Positions 49,501 through 57,763 of a stretch of 64,000 nucleotides of DNA are shown here, piece after piece. The notes beneath the pieces were generated by a model. That model saw nothing but the letters and a program-made list of their open reading frames with translations. It made no database searches and was not told the DNA's origin. Each line of letters begins with the position of its first letter. Position 1 is the first letter of the stretch. Both the position numbers and the translations under genes were made by a program. Source of the DNA: Anaerococcus senegalensis JC48 (lineage in GTDB: Bacteria > Bacillota > Clostridia > Tissierellales > Peptoniphilaceae); assembly GCF_000321005.1 (NCBI RefSeq), contig NZ_HE578907.1, forward strand, positions 1,294,059 through 1,358,058, given 5' to 3'.

Positions 49501-49528
49501 AAATCCCCCTTATTTTTAGGGGGATAAT
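49501..49528 (-). terminator. Terminator of the lipoprotein gene
   Basis: Perfect ATCCCCC/GGGGGAT stem with loop of about 9 nt; on the minus strand it is followed by TTTTTTGG and lies directly after the stop. Confidence 0.85.
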
Positions 49529-49529
49529 A

Positions 49530-50510
49530 TTATTTGTCATCTCCTGGATACATTGATGATGAACCTGGATACATTTTTGCAATTTCTTTTATAACAAGTT
49601 CAATATCATCTAAACTTTTTTCATCTAATTTCTTTTGAGCTCTTAGATAAGCTAAGTCAATATCGTTGTTTGTAATTTTTTCAATAGATTTTTTTGAAAA
49701 TTTATATTTATTTTTTAGTTCTTTTCTAAAAGAATCATATTCTTCTTTATTTTCAGAAAATTTATCTATTGGTCTATTTTTGATATCTATACTTGTTTGT
49801 TCTTTAGAATTTTCTTGTGTATATTTTTTTTCATTATTTTCATTATTTTGGTTTTCTTCATATCCATTTGGATATTTTTCCTTTAATTTTTGGCTAGCTT
49901 TTACAATATTTTCGTTATATGTTGCGTATTTATCATCGTTATATATTTCAAAAAATATATTTTTGAGCTCTTTATTTGGAACTTGTGATGCATCAAAACC
50001 ATTTTGACCAATATAAGTTCTAGCATTTGTGTAATGATCAACTCCTTCATCATTACTGTAAATCCAATTATTTACAACATCTTCTACAGTAGTTTCTGGA
50101 TAGAACTTACTAGTGTTTGGATTTTCTCTAGCAATTTGATTAAACATTAAGGTTAGTTTATTCCAAAATCCAGTTTTTTCGCTTAAATCATTTGCATCCT
50201 TTTGATATTTTTTAATATCTTCATCACTTAATCCATCAACAAAACTTTGATCAAATCCTCCTAAATCTATCATAGCCTTTTTTATGTCATCTATAGATAA
50301 TTGGTTAGAAGAATCTATATTACTTGTATTTGATGATGACAAATTATTAGATTTGTAATCAACACTCTCGCCAATTAGTAAATTGTTTTTGTTATTAGAT
50401 TCACTACTAACACTACTATTTGATGAATTACTTTTATTATCTTTGTCAAAAATACCACATGATGTTAAAACAAGTGATAAACAAAGAACAAGTCCTATTT
50501 TCTTTTTCAT
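49530..50510 (-). CDS. Putative lipoprotein of unknown function
   Basis: 326 residues with a lipoprotein signal peptide (lipobox LTSC, Cys about residue 18) and a Ser/Asn-rich linker. The rest has two segments of similar shape: about 80-150, ending NPNTSKFYPETT, and the C-terminal 60 residues, ending KMYPGSSSMYPG, each with a helix followed by a YP motif. The middle (about 210-265) is Asn/Glu/Lys-rich. Family not recognised. GGAGG 6 nt before the ATG. Opposite strand to surrounding genes on this arm. Confidence 0.78.
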   Translation of the reverse strand: MKKKIGLVLCLSLVLTSCGIFDKDNKSNSSNSSVSSESNNKNNLLIGESVDYKSNNLSSSNTSNIDSSNQLSIDDIKKAMIDLGGFDQSFVDGLSDEDIKKYQKDANDLSEKTGFWNKLTLMFNQIARENPNTSKFYPETTVEDVVNNWIYSNDEGVDHYTNARTYIGQNGFDASQVPNKELKNIFFEIYNDDKYATYNENIVKASQKLKEKYPNGYEENQNNENNEKKYTQENSKEQTSIDIKNRPIDKFSENKEEYDSFRKELKNKYKFSKKSIEKITNNDIDLAYLRAQKKLDEKSLDDIELVIKEIAKMYPGSSSMYPGDDK

Positions 50511-50876
50511 AAATCCTCCATATTTTTCTTGTTATTTATACTTTACCCTTTTTATATAAAATTTTAATATATTTCTTATGTATAAGTATTTTAAATAAAA
50601 AAATTTCATAATTTATAACTTTATCCTATTAGTATGCAAATAGTAAAAACCTTATCATTCCAACATTAATCTAAGATATTCATTAAAAAATAAATTATAA
50701 AAAGTGGAAATTTCTGGTAATAAATGTATAAATATAAAATTAGAAAAAATATTATTTCTCAAAAAAATCTATTGTTGTTGAAGTTTTAAGAAATAAATAA
50801 GAATTGACAAAAATATAAATATAAATTATAATGAATCCATATAAATCAAAAAATAAAAAGAAAAGAGGAGAGAAGG
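50511..50876. other. 366-bp gap with the oppA promoter
   Basis: AT-rich; divergent promoters face both ways. The oppA promoter (50804-50832) is the only clear signal. Confidence 0.6.
50804..50832 (+). promoter_or_regulatory. oppA promoter
   Basis: Consensus TTGACA, 17-bp spacer, TATAAT. The start codon is about 45 bp downstream. One of the strongest promoter matches in the window, fitting an abundant binding protein. Confidence 0.88.
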
Positions 50877-53006
50877 ATGAATGTAAAAAAAGTTTTCTCA
50901 CAAGCTTTTGCTCTTGGATTGGCTTTGACACTTACAGCTTGTGGCGGTAATAATGACAAAGACAATAACGGATCAAATGCCGGAGCAGACAATAATGCTA
51001 GTAACGAACAAGCTAAGGGTGAAGAATTTAAAAAGCAAACTAATGATGATACCCTTGTAGTAGGGGTTGATTCACTTGGTGGAGAATTCATCCAAGGTTT
51101 TAATAACAGCCAAAACGACGTAAGAGCTAGAGAATTTATGGGAATTCAAGGTGCTGTTGGTTATGACACTTATGTTAAAGATAGAAGTGGAAAATATGTA
51201 ATCAACAAAACTGTTCTTGATGGTGAACCTCAATCAAAAGAAAATTCTGATGGATCAAAGACTGTTACTTTTAAAATTAAAAAAGATTTAAAATGGTCTG
51301 ATGGTAAACCTGTAACTGCTGATGATTATTTATTTACAGCACTTTTACACTCACCACAAGATTATTCTCTTATAACAGGATCTACTGAAATTGGTGGAGA
51401 TTCTCTAAAAGGTTACAACGAATTTAGAGAAGGAAAAACAGAAGAATTTGAAGGTGTTAAAAAAATTGACGACCAAACATTTGAAATAACAATTTCAAAT
51501 GATTTCTTACCATACTTTGAAGAGGAATCTCTAAAAGCAATGAACCCAAGACCAATTCATTATATAGCTCCAAACTTAACAGTTGATGGATCTAAATTTG
51601 CTCTTAAAGATGGCTATAAATTATCAGATGATGACAAAAAATCTTTTATTGAATCACTTGATAAGCAAATTGAAACAGAAAAATCTTCTTATGATGAAGA
51701 AGTAAAAGAAGCTGGAGAAGAAGATCCAGAATACAAAAAAGAACATGAAGAAAAATTAAAAACTCTTGAAGATAAGAAAAAATCTGCAGAAAGCGGAAAT
51801 GATATAGATCCTACAGAAATGCTTGTAGAACAAGCTATGCTTTTTGATGCAAATGACTACAGAAAAGCACCAAAAGTTACTTGTGGACCTTACAAATTTG
51901 TTTCATTTGAAAATAATATGGTTAAAATGGAACTTAATGACCAATATGCTGGAGATTTTGAAGGAAACAAAGCCACAATTCCAAATGTTATTATACAAGT
52001 TATAAATCCAGAAATATCTGTAGACTTAGTTAAAAATGGGGATATAGATGTATTCGAAGAAGAAATGAATGGTTCAAGAATTGACCAAATAAGAAAAGCT
52101 GCTGACGAAAAGAAATTACAATATGTAGCTTATGACAGAAATGGTTATGGATGTTTATCATTCTTAGACGATAGAGGACCTACTCAATATAAAGAAGTTA
52201 GACAAGCTATAGCATTCTTGATGGATAGAAACGACTTCGTACAAAACTATGCAGGTGGATACGCAGTAGTAACAAACGGAATGTATGGTTCAAGTCAATG
52301 GATGTATAAAGAAAGAGGAGCTGACGTAGAAGCTAAACTTACAAACTATACATTAAATATTGACGAAGCTAATAAGAGATTAGATAATTCTCCATACAAA
52401 TTTGAAAAAGACGGAAAAACAGCTTGGGATGCTAATAAAGCAGCTGAACAATATAAAAATAATGCTGACAAATTTGATTATTACAGATACGATGAAAATG
52501 GTAAAAAATTACAAGTTAACCAATTTGGTGCAAAAGAATCTGAAATTACAACACTTCTTTCAAACCAATTACCAGACAATGCTAAACAAGCAGGGCTTGA
52601 ATACAACGTTCAAGCAGGTGACTTTAATACCCTTCTAAACTACAGAGAAAATCCAAAAGAAGGAGATAAGGCAGAATATACAGCATTTAACATGGGACTT
52701 AGCTTTGGATCACCATTTGATCCTTTCTACCAATATAATAGTAAAGGATTTGACAATAAAACAAAAACAAATGACCCACAAGCTGACAAAATAACAGAAG
52801 AATTAAGGAGAGTAAAACCAGGTGAAAAAGAAGCTTACCTAGATAAATGGGAAGAATTCCAAAAATGGTACAATGATTACCTACCAGAAATTCCACTTTA
52901 TTCTAACCAAATCCACTCATCAGCATCATCAAGAGTTAAAGGATTTGATGGCTTAACACCAGAATGGGCAACATCTTGTCAAATAAACCAAATGAGTCTT
53001 AAATAA
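50877..53006 (+). CDS. oppA: Oligopeptide-binding lipoprotein OppA
   Basis: Extracellular peptide-capture subunit of the Opp importer. 709 residues, longer than E. coli OppA (543): lipoprotein signal (lipobox LTAC, Cys about 22), acidic Asn-rich linker, then the family 5 solute-binding fold (DLKWSDGKPVTADDYLFT; EVRQAIAFLMDRNDFVQNYAGG). A Lys/Glu-rich helical insertion at about residues 255-310 partly accounts for the extra length. It has its own promoter and terminator, so it is made apart from oppBCDF. Confidence 0.95.
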   Translation: MNVKKVFSQAFALGLALTLTACGGNNDKDNNGSNAGADNNASNEQAKGEEFKKQTNDDTLVVGVDSLGGEFIQGFNNSQNDVRAREFMGIQGAVGYDTYVKDRSGKYVINKTVLDGEPQSKENSDGSKTVTFKIKKDLKWSDGKPVTADDYLFTALLHSPQDYSLITGSTEIGGDSLKGYNEFREGKTEEFEGVKKIDDQTFEITISNDFLPYFEEESLKAMNPRPIHYIAPNLTVDGSKFALKDGYKLSDDDKKSFIESLDKQIETEKSSYDEEVKEAGEEDPEYKKEHEEKLKTLEDKKKSAESGNDIDPTEMLVEQAMLFDANDYRKAPKVTCGPYKFVSFENNMVKMELNDQYAGDFEGNKATIPNVIIQVINPEISVDLVKNGDIDVFEEEMNGSRIDQIRKAADEKKLQYVAYDRNGYGCLSFLDDRGPTQYKEVRQAIAFLMDRNDFVQNYAGGYAVVTNGMYGSSQWMYKERGADVEAKLTNYTLNIDEANKRLDNSPYKFEKDGKTAWDANKAAEQYKNNADKFDYYRYDENGKKLQVNQFGAKESEITTLLSNQLPDNAKQAGLEYNVQAGDFNTLLNYRENPKEGDKAEYTAFNMGLSFGSPFDPFYQYNSKGFDNKTKTNDPQADKITEELRRVKPGEKEAYLDKWEEFQKWYNDYLPEIPLYSNQIHSSASSRVKGFDGLTPEWATSCQINQMSLK

Positions 53007-53016
53007 TAAAATTTTT

Positions 53017-53050
53017 AAAAAGAAGTCATACTAAGTGTGGCTTCTTTTTT
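53017..53050 (+). terminator. oppA terminator
   Basis: Stem AAGAAGTCATAC/GTGTGGCTTCTT with loop TAA and a T-run, 11 bp after the stop. Confidence 0.88.
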
Positions 53051-53108
53051 ATATGAAAAATTACTTTTTAACAAAATATATTTTTCAATATATTCAAACC
53101 TAGCTAAG

Positions 53109-53145
53109 CCCATCTCGAGCGGATGCAATGAGTCGAGAGATCTCT
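53109..53145 (-). repeat. Intermediate unit of the repeat family
   Basis: CCCATCTCGAGC, then ggatgcaatga, then GTCGAGAGATCTCTT: reverse-oriented, slightly longer loop. Confidence 0.8.
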
Positions 53146-53233
53146 TTCTTATATTTAGATAATAATTTATTTTTCCCTTGGTTTTTACATAGATTTTTTT
53201 TACCTACTTTATTTCTAGATTTGCTTAATCCAT

Positions 53234-53262
53234 GAGATCTCTTGACTTAGCTTGAGATTGGA
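53234..53262 (+). repeat. Degenerate short unit of the repeat family
   Basis: GAGATCTCTTGACTTAGC followed by TTGAGATTGGAG, plus-oriented, several substitutions. Confidence 0.55.
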
Positions 53263-53551
53263 GTTTTCTACATTAAATTTCAAACTAAAGAATTATTTTT
53301 TATTTTAAATTAAGATTTTTTAAAAAAAGTGAAAATTTAAATAAATTTGAAGAAACAAATAAAGGATAAATTCCTAGTCATTTCTAGCTTGTCGTAAAAT
53401 CTCTTTGTTAACCTTGGCGTAAAATTTGTTTTATTACTAATTAATAGTGAATTTATTTTTTTGTATTTCTAGTTAGAATATGGTTTTCTTTATTTTCTTT
53501 TTTTATAAATTCATTATTTTTTATTTTTATTAATTTTTAAAAAATTGTGTA

Positions 53552-53610
53552 AATGTTATAAACATTAGAGTGTTAATGTACTATAGAATGAATATTCTAT
53601 TAATATTCAT
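53552..53610. promoter_or_regulatory. Cluster of inverted repeats upstream of the opp operon promoter
   Basis: AATGTT-ata-AACATT (53552-53566), ACATTA/TAATGT (53562-53579), and ATGAATATT/AATATTCAT with a 5-bp spacer (53588-53610). They lie 80-140 bp upstream of the promoter. Operators for an unknown regulator are possible, but AT-rich palindromes arise easily in this genome. Confidence 0.35.
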
Positions 53611-53688
53611 AGAAGTGATTTATTTCTCATTATTAATGAATCTTTAAAAATAATTATCAATCTTTATAAATTTAAGAAAAATTTTACA

Positions 53689-53717
53689 TTGACAAATTGT
53701 TGATATTATATTATTAT
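53689..53717 (+). promoter_or_regulatory. oppBCDF promoter
   Basis: TTGACA, 17-bp spacer, TATTAT. The leader to oppB would be about 165 nt. A second TATAAT at 53799-53804 has no good -35. Confidence 0.65.
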
Positions 53718-53890
53718 TATGACTATGATATGATAAGTTTATTCTATGCTGATTTTTTATATTTATTTATAAAATTTTATAGTTAATGTTTTCCTTTGTA
53801 TAATTTATGGGAAATTATTTCATATTTATCAAATTAAAGTGAAAAATAAGTAAATGAGTAAATTTAAAAACATTTAAGGAAGGGATGAAA

Positions 53891-54853
53891 ATGTTAAAAT
53901 ACATAATAAAGAGAATCATTAATTTGATTCCAGTAGCCATAATTATTTCTATCTTGGTTTTTGTACTTTCTAAATCTATGCCTGGCGATCCTGTTTTGGC
54001 AATGATGCCAAAGGATGGAAGAATGACCAAGGCTCAACAAGAACAAATGTATAAAAATCTTGAAAAACGTTATGGTTATGACAAATCGTTGCCAGAACAA
54101 TATTTTATGTGGATGGGAAGAAGTTTGAAGGGGGATTTTGGTGAATCTACCCAAGTTAAAAGACCTGTTAAGGAATATCTTTCTGAACCACTTAAAAATA
54201 CTATTTTACTTAATATTGGTTCAACCCTAGTTTCTTTTATACTTTCGGTTTTAATAGGAATAAGGTCAGCTGTACATAAGGGTGGGCCTTTTGATAAATT
54301 CTTCCAGGTATTTACCTTGGTTGGTATTTCCTTGCCTACATTTTTTATAGGTTTATTTTTGATATTTTTATTTGCCTTTAAGTTAGGATGGTTTCCAGCA
54401 AATGGTATGCCTAGAAACAATAATTTTGGTGAATGGTTAAAATATTTAATTTTACCAACTTTAACTTTAACTTTTGGATCTATGGCTTCTATTTCTAGGT
54501 ATGTTAGAAATTCAATGCTAGATTCACTTAATGAAGATTATATTAGAACTGCAAGAGCAAAGGGATTAAAAGAAAAAACTGTAATTTATTCTCATGCTTT
54601 TAGAAATGCTCTTATCCCAGTTGTAACTGCTATGACTTGGGCAATTCTTTCTATGTTTTCAGGTTCAGCTATAACTGAAACTATTTTTGCATATAGGGGA
54701 ATTGGAAATATTCTTATAAAATCTGTTTTGGCTCAAGATTATAATGTTATTCTTGCTTTAACTATGTTTTATGCAATTTTGACACTTCTTGGAAACTTGA
54801 TTATGGATATTGCTTATGCACTTGTTGATCCTAGAGTAAAATTGGAGGCTTAG
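53891..54853 (+). CDS. oppB: Oligopeptide ABC transporter permease OppB
   Basis: Inner-membrane channel subunit. 320 residues from the second of two close ATGs (53885 and 53891), which has the better spacing from AAGGAAGGG. Six predicted membrane helices; first helix NLIPVAIIISILVFVLSKSMPGDP, and the cytoplasmic EAA loop DYIRTARAKGLKEKTVIYSHAFRNALIP near residues 215-245. Ends DPRVKLEA as in other OppB. Two bases from oppC. Confidence 0.95.
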   Translation: MLKYIIKRIINLIPVAIIISILVFVLSKSMPGDPVLAMMPKDGRMTKAQQEQMYKNLEKRYGYDKSLPEQYFMWMGRSLKGDFGESTQVKRPVKEYLSEPLKNTILLNIGSTLVSFILSVLIGIRSAVHKGGPFDKFFQVFTLVGISLPTFFIGLFLIFLFAFKLGWFPANGMPRNNNFGEWLKYLILPTLTLTFGSMASISRYVRNSMLDSLNEDYIRTARAKGLKEKTVIYSHAFRNALIPVVTAMTWAILSMFSGSAITETIFAYRGIGNILIKSVLAQDYNVILALTMFYAILTLLGNLIMDIAYALVDPRVKLEA

Positions 54854-54854
54854 T

Positions 54855-56750
54855 ATGAAAGATGAATTAAAAAAATCATTTAAATCTTTTGGGAAATTAG
54901 TTCTTTCTTTATTTACTTTTGGAACAAATGCAAATGAAAGTGAAGAAGTTTTGGCAGATGTTAATCCTAAAAATGAAAATGAAGCTTTGAAAGAAGATGC
55001 TATTACATCTCCTGGAAAAATGGCTGTAAAAAATTATTTTAGAAACCCACTTGGAGTTATAGGTCTTGTATTACTTCTTGGAATTATTCTTGTCGTTTTT
55101 ATTGGATCAGCAATAATTCCTTTTAATCCTTATCAATCTGAAGGTAATCTTATAAATGTATCTCCAGGTTCTGGGTATATGGATTTTCCTTCTGAAATGC
55201 AAAAAGAAGGCGTTGAGAAAGTTTCTGTAGGAAATACTTTTGGTGTTGGTCTAACTAAGGAGAAAAATTATTATATCTGGGGAAAAAATAACGAAGATAA
55301 TGTTATGAAAATTCCAGAAGATATTAAAGAAAAACTAGATGGTAAAAAAATAAAAGATGTTGCAGCTGGAGATAGACACATTCTTGTTGCAACTGAAGAT
55401 GATGAAGTTTATGGTTGGGGTAATGATTCCTTCCAACAAACAAAACTTCCACCAATGCAAGAAAGTCAAATAAAAGAAGAAGGAATTAAAAAACTTGGTG
55501 GTGGAGTTCAATATTCTGTAGTTTTAACAGAAAAAAATAATATATTTGTTTGGGGTTCTACAATGAACTCAAGGCTTGATCTTATTCCAAAAGAAGTTCA
55601 AGGAAAAGTTGTAGATTTTGATACAAGTGGTTCAAATATTTTGGCTGTATTAAAAGATGGATCTACAAAACTACTTGGTGTAAGAGGAGCTGAAATTGAT
55701 GTTGGAGCTCCTGATGAAATTAAAAATGATAAGCTTAAAATTAAAAAAGTTGCCCTAACTACAAATTCTGCAGCAGCCCTTGATAAAGATGGAAAACTTT
55801 ATGTATGGGGTCCTTCTAGAGATAATTTATCTGGAAAAAATGTTCCTGAATTTAAAGGAAAAGTTAAAGATATAGTTGGAGGCACAAACCATTTTACAGC
55901 CCTTGATGAAAATGGAAAACTTTATTCTTGGGGAAATAATAATTATGGTGAAGCTTCTTGTCCTAATGGAAAATATGAAAAAATATTTTCAGGATATTTT
56001 AACAACTATGCTGTAAATAAAGATAATAAAATAGATACTTGGGGACTAAAAGGATTTAAATTTGGTTCTGATGATCAAGGTCGTGATATCTTTACAAGAT
56101 TAATTCACGGTGGAAAGATGACTATAATAATTTCTTTCGTATCAGTTATTATCCAAGTTGTTCTTGGTGTAATTATAGGTATGGTATCAGGTTATGCTGG
56201 AGGAAAAGTCGACAATGTTCTTATGAGAATTACAGAAATTGTTCAGTCTTTCCCATTCTATCCATTAATTATTACACTTTCTGCCCTACTTCCTGTAAAT
56301 ACAAGTCAAAACACAAGACTAATGATGATTATGGTTTTACTTGGAGTTATTGGATGGACAGGAATAGCAAGGCTTGTTCGTGGACAAATTTTAGCTGAAA
56401 GAGAAAGAGATTATGTAATAGCGGCAAAAGCTTTGGGTGTTACAAATTCATCAATTCTTGTTAGACACATACTTCCAAATATTCTTTCAATAATAATTGT
56501 AAATGCTACTCTTGGTTTTGCTGGAAACCTCCTTACAGAAGCAGGACTTTCTTTCTTAGGTTTTGGTGTCCAAGAACCAATGCCATCTTGGGGAAATATG
56601 ATGACAAGTGCCCAATCATCTGATGTAATTAATATTTATTGGTGGAGATGGGTAATACCAGCACTTGCAGTATTTTTGGCAGCATTTTCAGTAAACTTAA
56701 TTGGAGATGCCCTAAGAGATGCAATAGATCCAAGATCAAATGAGAGATAG
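54855..56750 (+). CDS. oppC: Oligopeptide ABC transporter permease OppC with an inserted RCC1-like propeller
   Basis: 631 residues, about twice a normal OppC (about 300). Residues 1-60 are cytoplasmic, helix 1 spans 66-89, then residues about 118-400 hold seven RCC1-type repeats, each with a hydrophobic strand followed by a WG-type motif (WG near 142, 188, 233, 318, 359 and 396; the fourth, 252-275, has LG instead). Standard OppC resumes at GSDDQGRDIFTRL (404 on), with the EAA loop ERDYVIAAKALGVTNSSILV near 517-536. Topology puts the propeller outside the cell, where OppA docks. Confidence 0.93.
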   Translation: MKDELKKSFKSFGKLVLSLFTFGTNANESEEVLADVNPKNENEALKEDAITSPGKMAVKNYFRNPLGVIGLVLLLGIILVVFIGSAIIPFNPYQSEGNLINVSPGSGYMDFPSEMQKEGVEKVSVGNTFGVGLTKEKNYYIWGKNNEDNVMKIPEDIKEKLDGKKIKDVAAGDRHILVATEDDEVYGWGNDSFQQTKLPPMQESQIKEEGIKKLGGGVQYSVVLTEKNNIFVWGSTMNSRLDLIPKEVQGKVVDFDTSGSNILAVLKDGSTKLLGVRGAEIDVGAPDEIKNDKLKIKKVALTTNSAAALDKDGKLYVWGPSRDNLSGKNVPEFKGKVKDIVGGTNHFTALDENGKLYSWGNNNYGEASCPNGKYEKIFSGYFNNYAVNKDNKIDTWGLKGFKFGSDDQGRDIFTRLIHGGKMTIIISFVSVIIQVVLGVIIGMVSGYAGGKVDNVLMRITEIVQSFPFYPLIITLSALLPVNTSQNTRLMMIMVLLGVIGWTGIARLVRGQILAERERDYVIAAKALGVTNSSILVRHILPNILSIIIVNATLGFAGNLLTEAGLSFLGFGVQEPMPSWGNMMTSAQSSDVINIYWWRWVIPALAVFLAAFSVNLIGDALRDAIDPRSNER

Positions 56751-56758
56751 GTGTAAAA

Positions 56759-57763
56759 ATGAAAAATTTACTTGAAATAAACAAACTCCATACCTACTTT
56801 AAAACAAGACGTGGTCTTATAAAAGCTGTAAATGGAGTATCATGTACAATTGAAGAAGGGAAAACTTTGGGCCTTGTTGGAGAAAGTGGATCAGGAAAAA
56901 GCCAAACTGCTATGAGTATTTTGCAACTTTTTGAACCAAACCAAAAAATCTATAGTGGAGAAATTATTTTTGATGGCAAAAAAATTTCTGACTTTAATAG
57001 GTCTCAAATGGAAAAAATAAGGGGAAATGATATTTCCATGATTTTCCAAGAGCCTATGAGTTCACTAAACCCAGTTTTTACAGTTGAAAAACAAATTTCA
57101 GAAGTTTTAATTCTTCATAAACATATGAATAAAAAAGAGGCTGCAAAAAGAGTGGAGGAATTACTTGCTCAAGTTAAAATTCCTAATCCACATGTTGTTG
57201 CCAAACAATATCCTTTCGAGCTTTCTGGTGGAATGAATCAAAGGGTTATGATTGCCATGGCCCTTGCTTGTGAACCAAAATTATTAATAGCAGATGAGCC
57301 AACAACAGCTCTTGACGTAACAATCCAAGCTCAAATTCTAAAATTAATGAATGAATTAAAGGAAAAGAAAAATACATCAATTTTATTTATAACTCACGAT
57401 TTGGGAGTAATAAATCAAATGGCAGATGAAGTTGCTGTAATGTATTGTGGACAAATTGTAGAACAATCTCCAGTCGATTATATTTTTAAACACGACATAA
57501 CAGATTATAACCACCCATATACAGTTGCTTTATTAAATTCTATTCCTGCAATTACAAGTGATAGAGATGAAAGACTAGATATAATCCCAGGTTCTGTTCC
57601 ACATCCACTTAATCTTCCAGACGGATGTAAATTTGCAGATAGGTGTAAATATGCAACTGACAAATGTAGGTCTGAAATGCCAGAGCTTGTAGCAATAAAT
57701 GAAAATCAAAAAATAAGATGCCACTACCCAAATAGAAAGGAGAGAGAAGATGGAGAAGAATAA
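56759..57763 (+). CDS. oppD: Oligopeptide ABC transporter ATP-binding protein OppD
   Basis: 334 residues, normal OppD length: Walker [11 protein letters not shown] (about 41-50), Q-loop [12 protein letters not shown], signature [15 protein letters not shown], Walker [14 protein letters not shown]-loop FITHD, and the C-terminal oligopeptide-family extension with four cysteines spaced as in iron-sulphur-like motifs ([16 protein letters not shown] ... RCHYP). The stop overlaps the oppF start by 14 bp. Confidence 0.96.
   Translation: MKNLLEINKLHTYFKTRRGLIKAVNGVSCTIEEGKTLGLVGESGSGKSQTAMSILQLFEPNQKIYSGEIIFDGKKISDFNRSQMEKIRGNDISMIFQEPMSSLNPVFTVEKQISEVLILHKHMNKKEAAKRVEELLAQVKIPNPHVVAKQYPFELSGGMNQRVMIAMALACEPKLLIADEPTTALDVTIQAQILKLMNELKEKKNTSILFITHDLGVINQMADEVAVMYCGQIVEQSPVDYIFKHDITDYNHPYTVALLNSIPAITSDRDERLDIIPGSVPHPLNLPDGCKFADRCKYATDKCRSEMPELVAINENQKIRCHYPNRKEREDGEE

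Larger units (their letters stand above)
53051..53884. other. 834-bp gap between oppA and oppB with repeats and regulatory-looking DNA
   Basis: Two short repeat units (53109-53145, 53234-53262), a cluster of three AT-rich inverted repeats (53552-53610) and a good promoter (53689-53717). No gene found. Confidence 0.7.
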
